The position numbers and the translations under genes were made by a program. Positions 1 to 10,954 of a stretch of 64,000 nt of DNA are shown piece by piece. The notes under the pieces were generated by a model. That model saw only the letters and a program-made list of their open reading frames with translations, was not told where the DNA came from and did no database searches. The DNA lies in NCBI RefSeq assembly GCF_000006565.2, contig NC_031472.1, positions 2,350,227 through 2,414,226 on the forward strand, given 5' to 3'. The stretch is from Toxoplasma gondii ME49. Lineage: Eukaryota; Apicomplexa; Conoidasida; Eucoccidiorida; Sarcocystidae. Each line of letters opens with the position of its first letter. The stretch's first letter is position 1.

Positions 1-142
1 CGATGTAACGTGTACGGCGTCTGTGGCACCACCGCGTTTTCGCTTGTTCTCTTTCTCCTTTCTCCTCACCGACTTCCTCTTCGGCTTGCCTTTTCGAGCT
101 CTCTTCCTCACCTCTCTTTTCTCTCTCTGCACCGGAACTCCG

Positions 143-174
143 ACATATACATACATATATATATATATATATGT
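143..174. repeat. TA-rich microsatellite
   Basis: A run of alternating TA/CA dinucleotides. It creates fake Tyr-Ile open frames and has no coding signal of its own. Similar runs occur at several other intergenic and intronic places in this window. Confidence 0.9.
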
Positions 175-430
175 GGATTGTTCGCTCTGTACCTTGCGAA
201 GGCGTATGGGGTTGTGTCTTCAGAGATCCGAAGCGCTTTACTCTTTTTCACCGTTTCGACCAAGGGATACAGCTGGACGAGGATATGTTATGGTCTGTGA
301 GTTACGAAGACATGGCGTTGCAGATGGCGTCTTGCTGCTCCTGTCCCCTTCTCTGGGACGCCTTCGGCGGGGTAGGGGAAACTCTTTTCCACTGGTGAAA
401 ACAAGTTCTCAACTTCCAAGAGATGCATGC

Positions 431-535
431 ACATATACACATACAAATTTATTCATACATATATATACATATATATACATATATATATATCTATGTATAT
501 ATATATATATATGTATATATATGTATATATACTTG
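431..535. repeat. TA/TATG microsatellite
   Basis: About 100 bases of (TA)n interrupted by TACA and TATG units. Translated, it gives only Ile-Tyr repeats, so the overlapping open frames are not genes. Confidence 0.9.
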
Positions 536-724
536 TGCACATCTGTAGATAGAAAAGCATACATTGTTGTGTCTGTATGCCGACAAGGATAGCATGGAGT
601 GAGTAGGATATGCGTCCAGACGTTCAGATACATGGCGAAAGAGCCAGCAAAGGATATGCATGTAGAACATACGGATAGAGAGATACCGACGGCTTCAGTA
701 TAGAGAAGGCATATGGAGAAACCG

Positions 725-778
725 ATATATATATATATATATACTGATACAACATATATTTGTATATCTTAGTGAATG

Positions 779-805
<27 letters not shown>
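725..805. repeat. Two TA microsatellite blocks
   Basis: Two (TA)n tracts, roughly 725-743 and 778-800, separated by about 35 bases of less regular sequence. The second ends in TATG repeats. Confidence 0.85.
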
Positions 806-810
<5 letters not shown>

Positions 811-937
811 CTATTCATTGCTCGGTGGTCGCAGGTTTTTGAGGAGTTCGTTTTCGGCTGAGTATTTCGAGCAGGTTGTCTGGGCGCGTGACTTCCGGCG
901 CGTGTTTGTGGAGCGGCAAGTTGGGGATGGAAGTGCG

Positions 938-995
938 TTTTGTTTAGTTTTGTTTAGTTTTGTTTAGTTTTGTTTAGTTTTGTTTAGTTTTGTTT
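938..995. repeat. 10-bp tandem repeat, TGTTTAGTTT x5
   Basis: Five perfect copies of the decamer TGTTTAGTTT at 941-990, preceded by a partial copy and followed by a decayed one (TGTTTCTTTT). The perfect copies suggest recent expansion by slippage. The unit is T-rich but is not the apicomplexan telomere repeat. Confidence 0.9.
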
Positions 996-999
996 CTTT

Positions 1000-2605
1000 T
1001 TTTCGTCTCACAGGTCGCGGGGAATACCACGCACTTTGCTCGAGGTTTTTGCGGCTTCGTCGTTTGTTCGGAACTTTCTCCAGAGCGCGTCCGAATGGCC
1101 AAACACAATGTCTCTGTCTACGGTAGGAAGGGGGGAACGCTTCCGTGGAAGCTACCGGACAAAGACTGAGACGCAGCTTTCTCGATCGAGGAGCTCTGCA
1201 AGTCCGCGACTGTCCCTCCGTAGCGATTGTGCAAACGAGTCGCCGCCAACTGGACTCGAGACAGTCTCTCTTGGCAGTTCCGTCTCGGCGTTCTCTCACG
1301 ATCTTTCAGTCCACTGTCGAGAGGTCTGAGATTCGCGTTTCGAGGAAAGGAGGCGTTTGTAAACTGGAGAGAAGAACAGCAAGAGAAGGACTCGAAGCAG
1401 AAGCGAAGGAAACGCGCTGACGGCTTCGTGTGCCTCCGGAGACGACGAGGCCTGCTGTATCTACAGAGTCCGCAGGTCGTGGAGAGACTTGTGAAGTCCT
1501 TTCTTCTCCTGAGTGTCTCCTCGCTCGGTGCGACGGTGACAAGCCAAGCGCGGAGGGGGGGAGTATGCACAGCTGATGACAGCTGCGACAGCCTAGCATG
1601 CGTTTCGGAAGTTGACGTCGTTGGTTCTCTGGAGATCTGGCCAGCTGGACAGACCAGGTCTTTTTTTCGGGGAAGAACCGTGAGTGTGTTCGTCGCTTGC
1701 ATGCGCCTGTCTTCGCTTCCTTTGTTTAGGTCGGCAAGTCGCCAGTCGGGTGGATTTCGTTCTGGGAGACTTCCGCCATCTCAGCTCGCGCATCTTTCGC
1801 CGGGGTACCTTTGATGGAGTGAGTCTTTCCATACAAGAGTGGAGACGCAAGTGAGAGACGCCGAGTTCCCAGGAAGGCGTTCCTTGGCCTTGAATCCGAC
1901 TTTCGTCTCGCCATTCTGCATACAACAGATGGAGTTCCCTGCATCCAGCACAGCGGCTGACCTCGGATGTCTCCAGCTTCGTTTGCAGGCGTCCACCCTC
2001 TCAAGTCACCGTTGTTCAGTCCTGTGCGTCCCAGGACCAAACAGTTCCTGTTCGACTTCGTCTCCAGTGTTTCTCGCCGCGTTCGTCGTCGCCGGCTCCT
2101 CTCGCTTTTATGACGGGTGGCTTCCAGTCTCGGCTTTCCAGGAAATGCAGTGGAGTGCCATCGCCCGCAAACACACGAGCCGAGGCAGACCAGCGCCGAT
2201 TTTGTCGAGGTGCACGGTCTCTGGTTTTTCGTCTCAAACGCAGAATCTGGAAAACGCCTGAGTCCGCCTTTTCCGTCTGGCTTCTCCTGCGCCAGTGGAA
2301 CTCCAGTGTCTTCTGTAATAAAGGTGGAAAGTCTGCTCGAGACAAACGCGCATGGACATCAACTCTGCTTGTCTTCTGCGGCCTGTGCTGTCTCCAGATC
2401 TTCCTCGCCCCCCCCTGGGGTGGGCCGGCCTATCAAGCTTCTCCGGTCTTCAATCTAAGACGACTCGGTGCAAACTTGGTACGCAGGATCTTCAGAAAAC
2501 GTTTGAGTCTCTCTGATTTCAGACACGGTTGCTGTTTCCCCAGAACTGACGCGGCCGCGTAGCCCTGACGTCGTGCGGTTCACTGACAACTTCTTCACCT
2601 TCCAG
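1000..2605. other. No supported gene (possible upstream region of the 3.5-7.7 kb gene)
   Basis: Several open frames of 90-195 codons overlap here on both strands. None has a recognisable domain, and none joins its neighbours through matching splice phases in a way I could defend. The stretch may hold the promoter, 5' UTR and early exons of the plus-strand gene that follows, but I cannot place a transcription start. Confidence 0.4.
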
Positions 2606-2687
2606 GAAAATGAAAGGCTTATGTTGGAATGTCGTAAAATGCTTGTTGAAAAAGGACTCGATACGATGGGGTCAGAATCTCAAAAGT
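2606..2687 (+). CDS. Candidate isolated coding exon
   Basis: An 82-base segment with a good acceptor (pyrimidine tract ending CTTCCAG) and a GTGAGG donor. It encodes a charged helix-like stretch starting ENERLMLECRKMLVEKGLD. It begins in phase 0 and leaves one base. A possible next exon near 3176-3267, after TTCACAG, would fit that phase and read LHFRSESSYYRRCRWCKSR, but its donor is weak. If real, these would be 5' exons of the gene ending at 7687. I recognise no domain; the call rests only on splice signals and amino-acid composition. Confidence 0.3.
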
Positions 2688-3495
2688 GTGAGGCCTGAAT
2701 TCGGTGGTGGCTTGGGAGGATCATGCATCCTCCGTTTGAAGTCGTACCAGGTCGACAATTCAAAAGCGTGAGACTACTGTCTTGTCAACTGGGGAACTCT
2801 TCCTTTCTTCTGTCATCGACTGTGGCACCGTGCTCCCGAAACTGTAAAAGGTTCAGGTTTACAAGAGTTCCGCGAGACGCAGCGAGGCAGCCAGACAAAG
2901 ATAGAAACGTCGAGAGAGATAGTCGGGACGGGGAGGTAAAAAAAGAGGAAAGAGAGGTAGGGAAGTAGAGACATCCAGGCAGACAGATAAATTGATATAT
3001 AGAACAGAGATAGATATATCAGATATAAAGAGTGATGGATACGATAGGGATAGACAGGATGGACAGATCTTCGCCGTGCTGTGTTCGCGGACAGGCTACT
3101 GCCACCGTACGCGTTTGTCTGGGCGAACGTCTCCACTGTCTCTTCCCTCGCATCGACTTTGCGCCTTCACAGTGCTCCACTTTCGTTCCGAGTCTTCGTA
3201 TTACCGTCGCTGCAGATGGTGCAAGTCGAGACTGCAGACAGTCGAGAAAAGAGAGCGAGCGGAAGTCTAGTCACAACACCGCTGTGTGGTAGACTGAGCG
3301 AAGACTATCAGAGCTTGACGTGCAGCCGTTTTCGATTCATTGCGAACCGCACCCTGCTGGACGGTCGGTTTGGATAGAGTTACTGGTAACGCCGCAGAAA
3401 CAACATCTTGTGTGATTGAGTTGCTACATTCGTGTAGCTGCGATTCCTGTTTCACCCTGAACGTTGCGCCTTGGTGTTTCCTTTGGACTTCTCAG

Positions 3496-6400
3496 GATGC
3501 CTTCGACATCGTCCGAAACGCAGCGCGTCTCGCGCCGAGTGCTGCTCTCTATCTGTAAGTGTCTGTCGGTGCAGTGGTCCACACATATACGTAGCCATGG
3601 GTCGGCGACGAGGGAGATTTCTAAGCTATTCAGAGGTCAGGGCGTTCTGAAGAAGTTCTCTTCTCTGCCGCCTTTGCTTGGCTCGAACGATCACACACAA
3701 ACTGCCATTGAGGCTCTGTCGTCTTTCGCCGAAAAACTGGAGATCCACGTCTGGCTGGGCTTCTTAACTTCCCGGACTCGTGCAGCTCTCTGCTACGCGC
3801 GGCGGAGCGACAGAGGTCACAGCGACTTTGTCGGCCACCGTGCCGCATCCGGTCTAGGCAGTTGCAAGGAAGGAGGGTGCAAGCGAGAATTCGATCTGTG
3901 AATGCCGTATGCAGACTCAACCTGGGAGGGAGACCACCGAAGTCCACCTCACTCCAGTAATCGATTCGAAACTCAATTTTTGCCCGCATATGCATGCTGG
4001 CGACTTTATATGGGAGTCTCCTCGTCTTTGCAGACCCCGGAATACGCGTCTCGGCGACATTCAAGAATTCGCAGAGCTGTTCGACAGTTCGCGCAAAGGC
4101 GACAGAGAGAGCGACGCAGGACGAACGGATGCCTTTTTACGAGACGAGGGAGAGAGACTCAAAAACGACAACGCGAAGAGAAAAACCGGTGCACCGGTCT
4201 CGAAGGCGTTGTCTTTCGCGCCTCCCGGACCCCCAGCGGAGCCGCGCTCGCCGACCGCTGCTGCGATCCACAAGGAAGAACGGAAAGCAGAAGGAGAAGA
4301 AGGAAATAAGAAGACAGGAAGCCTGCGTGCGAGTCAGGAAGAAACCCGAGAAGAAGGGCAACCGTCTGCGTCGTACTCCTCTGATCCCCAGACAAATGAG
4401 GACGAATTGTGCAGAAGCTTGGATGCAAGCGGCGCCTCTCCCGCCCCTGCACTCGCGGTGGTGCTTCTGCATGCAAATCGACTGCAGTTTGGCCAGAAGG
4501 CCCCAAAACTGAAGTTCGAGAAAGGAGACCTCTGGAGCAAGGCGACGCTTACCACGGCTGAGCGGCAGCAAGAGCGAGAAGCAGGACGGAGGTTTTTTCA
4601 TCCGGGCAAAGAGGACGCGAGCGCTTGGTCGTCGGAGAGTGGAGAAACGACAAGTGGAGAAGCAGGGAAGGCAACTGCAGACAGCGAGCGGATTGCTAAG
4701 GGAGGCGAAACTCAAGACGCCACCGGCGACAGGGTGTCCGACTGTGCCAGGATGATGGGCGAGGTAGAGAAGGTGACAGTGGGAGGTGAGCCGCAAGAGG
4801 CAAGCGCGTTTGAATCTGCGTTGTCTCCTGGATCTCCTTCGTCGCTCCGACCGCGCGTGACTTCCTGTTTCGATGAGAACGCGTTTCTGGGCGTTTCAGC
4901 GTGTGGGATTGTTGCCTGTCCTCGATGCGCCAGAAGGGCGTATGGGAGACGGAAATCTCAGGTGACAGCAGAGAAGGAGGTCCGAGAAGAAAGGGAGCAA
5001 ACGGAGGAGGTTCCGGATTTCCAACGTGAAGCAGAGGAGCTCGATTGCTCAGCACAGACTGCGGATATGGTCGATGCATCCTGGGAGCCTTGGAGAGCTC
5101 TCTGTCCCTTCCAGTGTGGAGACAACTGGCTGGAGGAAGACTCCAACTCGGCGTCTCGGGATAGGCCTGTCGACGTACCGCTTGTGCGTTCTGCTTCTCT
5201 TCCGTCGTCGCCGCCGAGCTGGAGGTGGAAACTGGTGGGGATCACTGTTTACTTGGGCGACTTTGCTCGCAGGCTTTACAGTGAAGTCGCTTCTTCTCCT
5301 TCTTCTTCGTTTTCTGTGTCTTCTTCTTCTCCTCTTTCTTCTTCAGGAGTGCCCTCGAGCGTTTCTTCTCTCTCTGCACGCTCTTCGGAAGCGTACTTGT
5401 TCTCACCTGTGGCTGGGCCTCATCCTTCTCCCTGCGGCTCTTCAGCATTTCCTTTTCCGTCAGTTGCTGGGCCTCTCTCGTTGTCTCAGCCGACTGACGC
5501 GACGACTCGTGTCTTGGCTGTTCTGAAGTCTCTCGGCAGGGCCTCGCTGCACCTTCTCGGTCTGATGCCTCCTCGTTCGCTCCCGCAGTTTGGAGTTTCA
5601 GCGTCGCTTCCTCGTTACTTCTCCCCTCCCTTGATAAGTTGCCGCTCGGCTTCCGGGGGGGGGGATGGTCGCGAGGCCACTGGCGCGCCACTGGCGGTTG
5701 GAGACAGAACGGCAGGGGAGACTCAAGACGAACGCAACGCAGAGGAGGACCAGACTTTGAAGGTGCGGAAACGAAGAAACGCCTTCTCTCCTCGGTCTCC
5801 AGGCCATGTCGAAGGCCTCGGAGAAGGACAGCAGCAGGGAACGCACGGCAGGCAGGACTCCCCAACTGCTCCTCTTGTTCTCTCTCCGTTTGGAGTGCCT
5901 TTGTCACTCCTTCCCCCCGACGACTGCGCGCCTGACAAAGCGCCGGAACGACCTGATTGTTCGAGGACTGGCGACGCGGCCGAGGACCAGTCAGCTGCTG
6001 TTCGCGTCTCCTCTTCTCTCCGAGGAAGGCGGTTTGTGACCGTGGGGAGAGCGAAACCTGTACCACTTGGCGGGGGGTGTCGCACGGTCTCTCAAAGCCG
6101 CGAAGCCGAGGGCGAGGGATCGCATGTTCAGACGCCACAGGGACGGAAACGCCGAAGAAGTGAAACGGCGAATGCGATCGAGTTGCATACTCTGCCTTCC
6201 CTCTCTTCAGAGCGAAAACAGCTGCACTCCTGGGTGTACGGAGGCTTTGTTCCCAGCTGGACAGAGGGGGGAAGCGAAGGCGAGCTGGACAAGTCGCATG
6301 CAAAGCCGAAGGTTGGAAAAGAAGCGTCGTGCCATTCGCCTGCCTGCAGAAGTTCAGGCGAAGCCACGGAGGAGGAAGAAGAGCAGCGTCGAGCCGTCCA

Positions 6401-7687
6401 GGGACCAGAAGACGGGGAAGGGGAAAAAGGAGAAACGGAGGTAGGGAAGGCAGCAGAGACGCGAGACAGAGACAAAGAAACGTCGCAGCTTCTTTGGAAA
6501 GCCTCCCGGCTTCTTCTGTCCCTTGAAGTGAAGGCGCAGTCACGGAAGCAAGGCGCAGGCGAAGAAGTACAGGAAGGAAAAGAGAGCAAAGAACATGTTC
6601 CAAACGGCGCAAGTAGGGGCGATGAGAAGGGGATCGAGAGGTCGGCCGCCGAGCGCGTTCAGTTCTTCCTTTTACCTGCAAAACAGCTGTCCAGCATTTT
6701 TCTTCACTTGTTCTTGGCTGCTGTCGTCGAACGCACCCTGGACGTTCGAGGCGTCGACCCGCGACAGAATGTCATATGGTCGCGTTACGCAGACCAGGGC
6801 GAGAGAGAACATGGCAACTCTTCTGCGAGAGGCAGACAGACGAAAGAGAGCAGGAAACCTGAAGAAGCCGCGCGGAAACGCACACGACGCGCCGCGGATT
6901 GTCCAAGCAGCGAAAGAGAAGCAGAAGAAGAAGACACAGAAGAGAAGCAAAAAGTGGAAGGAGAGAGAAGAGACCTGCAGATGAGGAGGTGTCATGTCGT
7001 GGACGAAGGAAACCGTTCCCGGATGGCAGATTCAGCGGGCGTTGGAAATCCGTCTAACAAAGGAGAGGAGCGCCGATGCACAGCTGAAGAAGAAAGGGAG
7101 TGTGGTGCAAGGGCAGAGGGGAGGCAGACTCGATCCGGACAGTCCGTCTCTGCAGAAAGAGACACCGACTTGCACCCGTCTTCTGGGACGACTTTACTGG
7201 TAAATTCGCTTTTCATAGGAACGGCGAAGGCAGCCATCGAACGCGCGTTCCCTCAATTCTCCGATGTCCTTATGGACGGAGATGTGGAGAGCGGGAGACC
7301 ACTTCCAGAGAACGCAGAGGCGAAGCAAAGTGAAACCTTGTTGAAGAACGAAGGAGAGCGTCGCCCGTCTCTGCATGTGGCGAGAGAGATCGCATGCAGT
7401 TTGATGAACAATAGCAGTTTTCAATGGATTCTCAACCTCCATGTTGAGAGGCTTGTATCTATTCTAGCTGCGTGTAAGTGAGGTGCTCTCTACTGTCTGC
7501 TTCGCGGAGTTCTGCAGTCCATGGCCATAATCTTCTTTCTCATCCTCTTGTCTTTCGCGGTGTGTCTTCTCTGCATTATGGGATGAGTCGGATGTTTGCG
7601 CTCGAAACCGAAGCCGGCGACACAGTGAGCAGCGGCGAGACTCTGCATCTGTGGGCGGCCTCATTGGTATCTCTGAAAGGAACCTAG
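3496..7687 (+). CDS. Large hypothetical protein, 3' exons (coccidian low-complexity type)
   Basis: Three exons join in phase: 3496-3554, 4034-7473 and 7518-7687 (stop). They total 3,669 bases, 1,222 residues plus stop. The first encodes DAFDIVRNAARLAPSAALYL and enters at a TTCTCAG acceptor, so the true start lies upstream. The middle exon is mostly Glu/Arg/Ser-rich linker with short ordered islands: a Cys cluster (CGIVACPRCARRAYG), a segment RWKLVGITVYLGDFARRLY, and a hydrophobic helix near PAKQLSSIFLHLFLAAVVER. The last exon adds an ordered end (GHNLLSHPLVFRGVSSLHYG). The in-frame stop at 7479-7481 is avoided by a strong GTAAGTGAG donor. I do not recognise the family. The gene call is fairly firm; its function is unknown. 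Confidence 0.65.
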
Positions 7688-9644
7688 ACGGCGCTTCGCA
7701 TGCAACGCTTCCACTTTTCTTTTCAAAGACGGTCGTAGACGATCGCAGCTGGGCGGTCAAATTCCAAAACGAAACTGCGTCTCACCTCAAACGGTCCTAC
7801 CATATACACGGTTATTCGATTATTTTTCAGAAGTGCCCATCCCGGCCTGGTCCTTCTTGATGGACAAAAATATTCCTCTTGCACGTCCGGATGGCTTGCT
7901 AGTCAGGTTCGACACAGGCAAGCAAAGACGTTGACGGGTGAAACGCGTCACAATCGAAAGCGAAAAGGAAGACGCCGCAAGGACCGAGGCGCGAGCACTT
8001 TCTCTAATTGAACACGATAGGCCTTCCGCTTTATTTTCGGCACATCTCCCGGAAACGGCCATTAGTTGGGTTTCAGGTTCTTTAAACTGCGCCGCCAAAA
8101 CATATTTTTAGAGCTATCGGCACAGTCGAGGAACATCCAAGTGATAAGGAGCTGCCTCAGAGTCACACTGTCGACGGGGAATCTGCGAGACTCAGACGAA
8201 AACTTCTGCACGGTATCATATACTTCTCTTGCCGCTTTGCCGGCCTGGTATGCTCTTGAATGTAACCGAAGGCAAGCTCCGAACGGTAGATCAGGACTAC
8301 GCACTGCATCAACGAGAGCATCTGTTGTACATCAACACTAGCAACTGGTAATACCACTCCAGAAGTATTTCAGTAGAGAAGCCCTGCGAGGTAGAGACAC
8401 AAGTGAATCACGAATTATCTTTGCTCATGGAAATTCGACTTTTGCCGGATGACGCCATCTCCTTTTTCACACGATTCCGAAAGTCCCATCTCACGATCAA
8501 AATATTTCCTACTTTCCCGTAGAAAGCCTGGCACTCGGCATTCCTAGCATCAACTGCGTCCTCGCCTCGAGCGTTTTGCTAAACGTAACCCCGGAACGGA
8601 CCGCAGAAAATAACTTATAAGCGAGGGATAGAGAATTCAAGGCACCGTGAAAAAATGCCCCGGCACTGCCACTTGCTTCCCACCCGAGCACTGTGTTTTT
8701 ATCGGCCTACAGTGTCGTGGAGAACGGCACCTTCTGGAAGCGACAGAACTAAACGAGACAGTGGATCCTGAGTCGCGATGTCCAGAGACTAATCGGATTG
8801 AAAATCAACTTTTAATGGGAAACATGGACGGTAGACACTGCTCCCTCATATCTCCGTGGTTGGCCTCTCAAAAACGAGTTTACTTTGAGGGCCGCGTCGT
8901 CACATCACGTGCAGGCTAGTGTCGACAGGAAGCGTCGTAGTGAGAAGTCTTTCCGCAGACCAAACCGTTTCTGAGTCTGCCGAGCGAACCGTGAACAGAA
9001 GAGCAACAAGGAGGAACTGAAGCGAACTGAAGAAGTCTTCTAACGGTGGGATTTGTGTTTGTGCTCTCGGTTGCACGTTTCGTAGAAACCGCTGTTGTCT
9101 TTTTGAAGGCTGAGTTGGGGTGGCCAGGACTCACGCACACGAATCTCGCATCCTGTCTTCTATAGTGAACGAGAAAAAACAGATCAGTGTCATCACCGCG
9201 TGGATGCACGAGGTTTACTCATTTCCGGAGCAAAAACAGTCCCGAGTCAACATGAAGAAACTCGACAGCCGAATGCAGTTTATCACATTTGGTCTGTACC
9301 CGGTTTCAGCAAGAAATGCCGTTCCTTTTTCTGCCGCTTCTTTCCATCCACTTCCTGGCCAGGGACCAGGGCTCTCTCTCTCTCTCTGGCTGAATTGGAT
9401 GGACGGAGATCCTCGCCACGAGCCGGACAGAGTGACGAGAGAATCTCCTGAATTCTCCAGGAAGTCATCAGACCAAACGCAAGTCGCTGCTCTAACGTCC
9501 TTTTCATTGGGACATATTTCCAATCCCTCCTTTCTCTTGTCTCCACACCACCGCCAAAAACGCGGGCAGGACCATTGATCCGTTCTCACGCTTCACGGCT
9601 CTGGTTCGTCTTCTGTTTTCAGTTTCTCTGTCCTCTTTCTTTGC
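7688..9644. other. Intergenic region, no gene seen
   Basis: Lies between the plus-strand gene ending at 7687 and the minus-strand gene ending at 9645, so it probably contains both 3' UTRs. Open frames are all under about 155 codons, without domain resemblance. A short (CT)n run lies near 9370. Confidence 0.6.
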
Positions 9645-10954
9645 TCAGGCTCCCGGATTCGGGCGCAGGCTCTCCCATTTGTACGGGATGTGACCGTAGC
9701 CAGGGAGGTTTAAGTCGGCTTTCAGCGAGTCCGCCACTCGGTCGAGCTGCTCTTTGCTCCTCACTGGAGCGACGGCAGATCCCAAGTCTGTCGAGTCTAC
9801 ATTGTAAAGATGTTTCACTTCCGGCCGCAGTTCGTAGTGAGGCGGCGAAGACGGCGAAGAAGAGAGAACGAGGTGAGGACCCTGGGGTCGGTTGCACTCG
9901 CGCATCGCCACGAACTCCTTCGCACAGAAAGAGGGATCCGGATTCCTGGGAACCACACAGAAGACGAAACAGCTGGTGACGAACGTCCCTCTACTACCAC
10001 AAATCAAGCTACGAAAACAGCTTTCTTCCGCGTGTATGAACTCCGAATGGCACCACTGGTGCAGATTTCAGTGCGTCTTCCGTGGAAAACAGAGAAGGCC
10101 AGAGACAGCGCGGAGCCGAGACGCCGACACAGGAAAAACGAAATCCAACGAGGAAGGACGAGAAAGAGAGAAAAACAACGACGGAACGCAGCCTGGACAG
10201 GGGCTACAGAGAAAAGCGAGAAGTCGAGAAGGTCATATTTCGTTTAAAGCAAATTGTAGTAGACGCAAGAGACGTGAACATGTGCATGCGTCGACCATAT
10301 GAACTGTTTCGGCTGCGCCTTACTTGGTGCACTTCATCAGATTGATACCCTCGTCAATGCAGTACGAGGTCCCCAACCTGAGAAAAAGGCATGCAAACAC
10401 ACACAAAAAACTTTCTTTGTCTCAAAGTGAATCAGAATATCTTTTTTCTGGTGAAGGAAACGGAACAGGGCAACCCAGGTCTAGGGAGTGACATGCACAT
10501 CCAGAAACGAAAAGACATGCCCTTCTGGTTCCTGGAACAGGGTCTGTCTTCGCCCTCTCCAACAGCACCAGGAAAGCGCGCCACAGACAGACACCCCTTT
10601 CAAGGAAGTGATACATGCACGCGTAAGGATATATTCCCATTTTGCACATACTCACATATATATACATATATATATATATATATAGATAGATAGATATAGA
10701 TATAGATAGACAGATATATATATGTGTACGAACAGTAGAGAGTCATGTGAATGGTTGTGTCATTGGTTGGGGTTCACAACGAAGTCTGGCTGCGAGCCTA
10801 AGTCTCACATGTTTTCGCACGCTCGAAGTTTGCTGTGGAAGTCCGTGCATGCGCTGAAGTGGGTTCGGCCGTTCTTGGCGAGGCATTGCTTATACTCGCT
10901 GTGAAGCTGCTCGCATGCAGCCCTTTGATGGGGCGCGACGGAGTCTCCAGACAT
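9645..10954 (-). CDS. Quadruple CX9C (CHCH-type) protein, probably mitochondrial
   Basis: Three exons read 10954-10809, 10377-10324 and 9945-9645; all phases match and give 166 residues. ATG at 10954 starts MSGDSVAPHQ. Four cysteine pairs each have exactly nine residues between: CEQLHSEYKQC, CTDFHSKLRAC, CIDEGINLMKC and CAKEFVAMREC. The third pair is in exon 2 and the fourth in exon 3, so the pattern emerges only after splicing, which supports the model. Twin CX9C proteins form disulfide-linked hairpins in the mitochondrial intermembrane space via the Mia40/Erv pathway. Four motifs in about 170 residues is the layout of complex I subunit NDUFA8/PGIV. Coccidia lack canonical complex I, so a role in another respiratory complex or its assembly is my inference. 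The tail YNVDSTDLGSAVAPV onward is lineage-specific. Confidence 0.8.
10655..10725. repeat. TA/GATA microsatellite in intron 1 of the CX9C gene
   Basis: A (TA)n tract merging into GATA/TAGA tetranucleotides, wholly inside the intron at 10378-10808. Confidence 0.85.

Noticed and set aside
23..592. Open frames rich in Tyr-Ile repeats (also at 28046-28312)
   Set aside because: They are translations of TA microsatellites, with no coding support.
938..995. Telomere-like repeat
   Set aside because: The unit TGTTTAGTTT only superficially resembles TTTAGGG; it lacks the G run and is internal.
5242..6681. 479-codon minus-strand open frame
   Set aside because: A shadow of the GC-rich middle exon of the plus-strand gene at 4034-7473.
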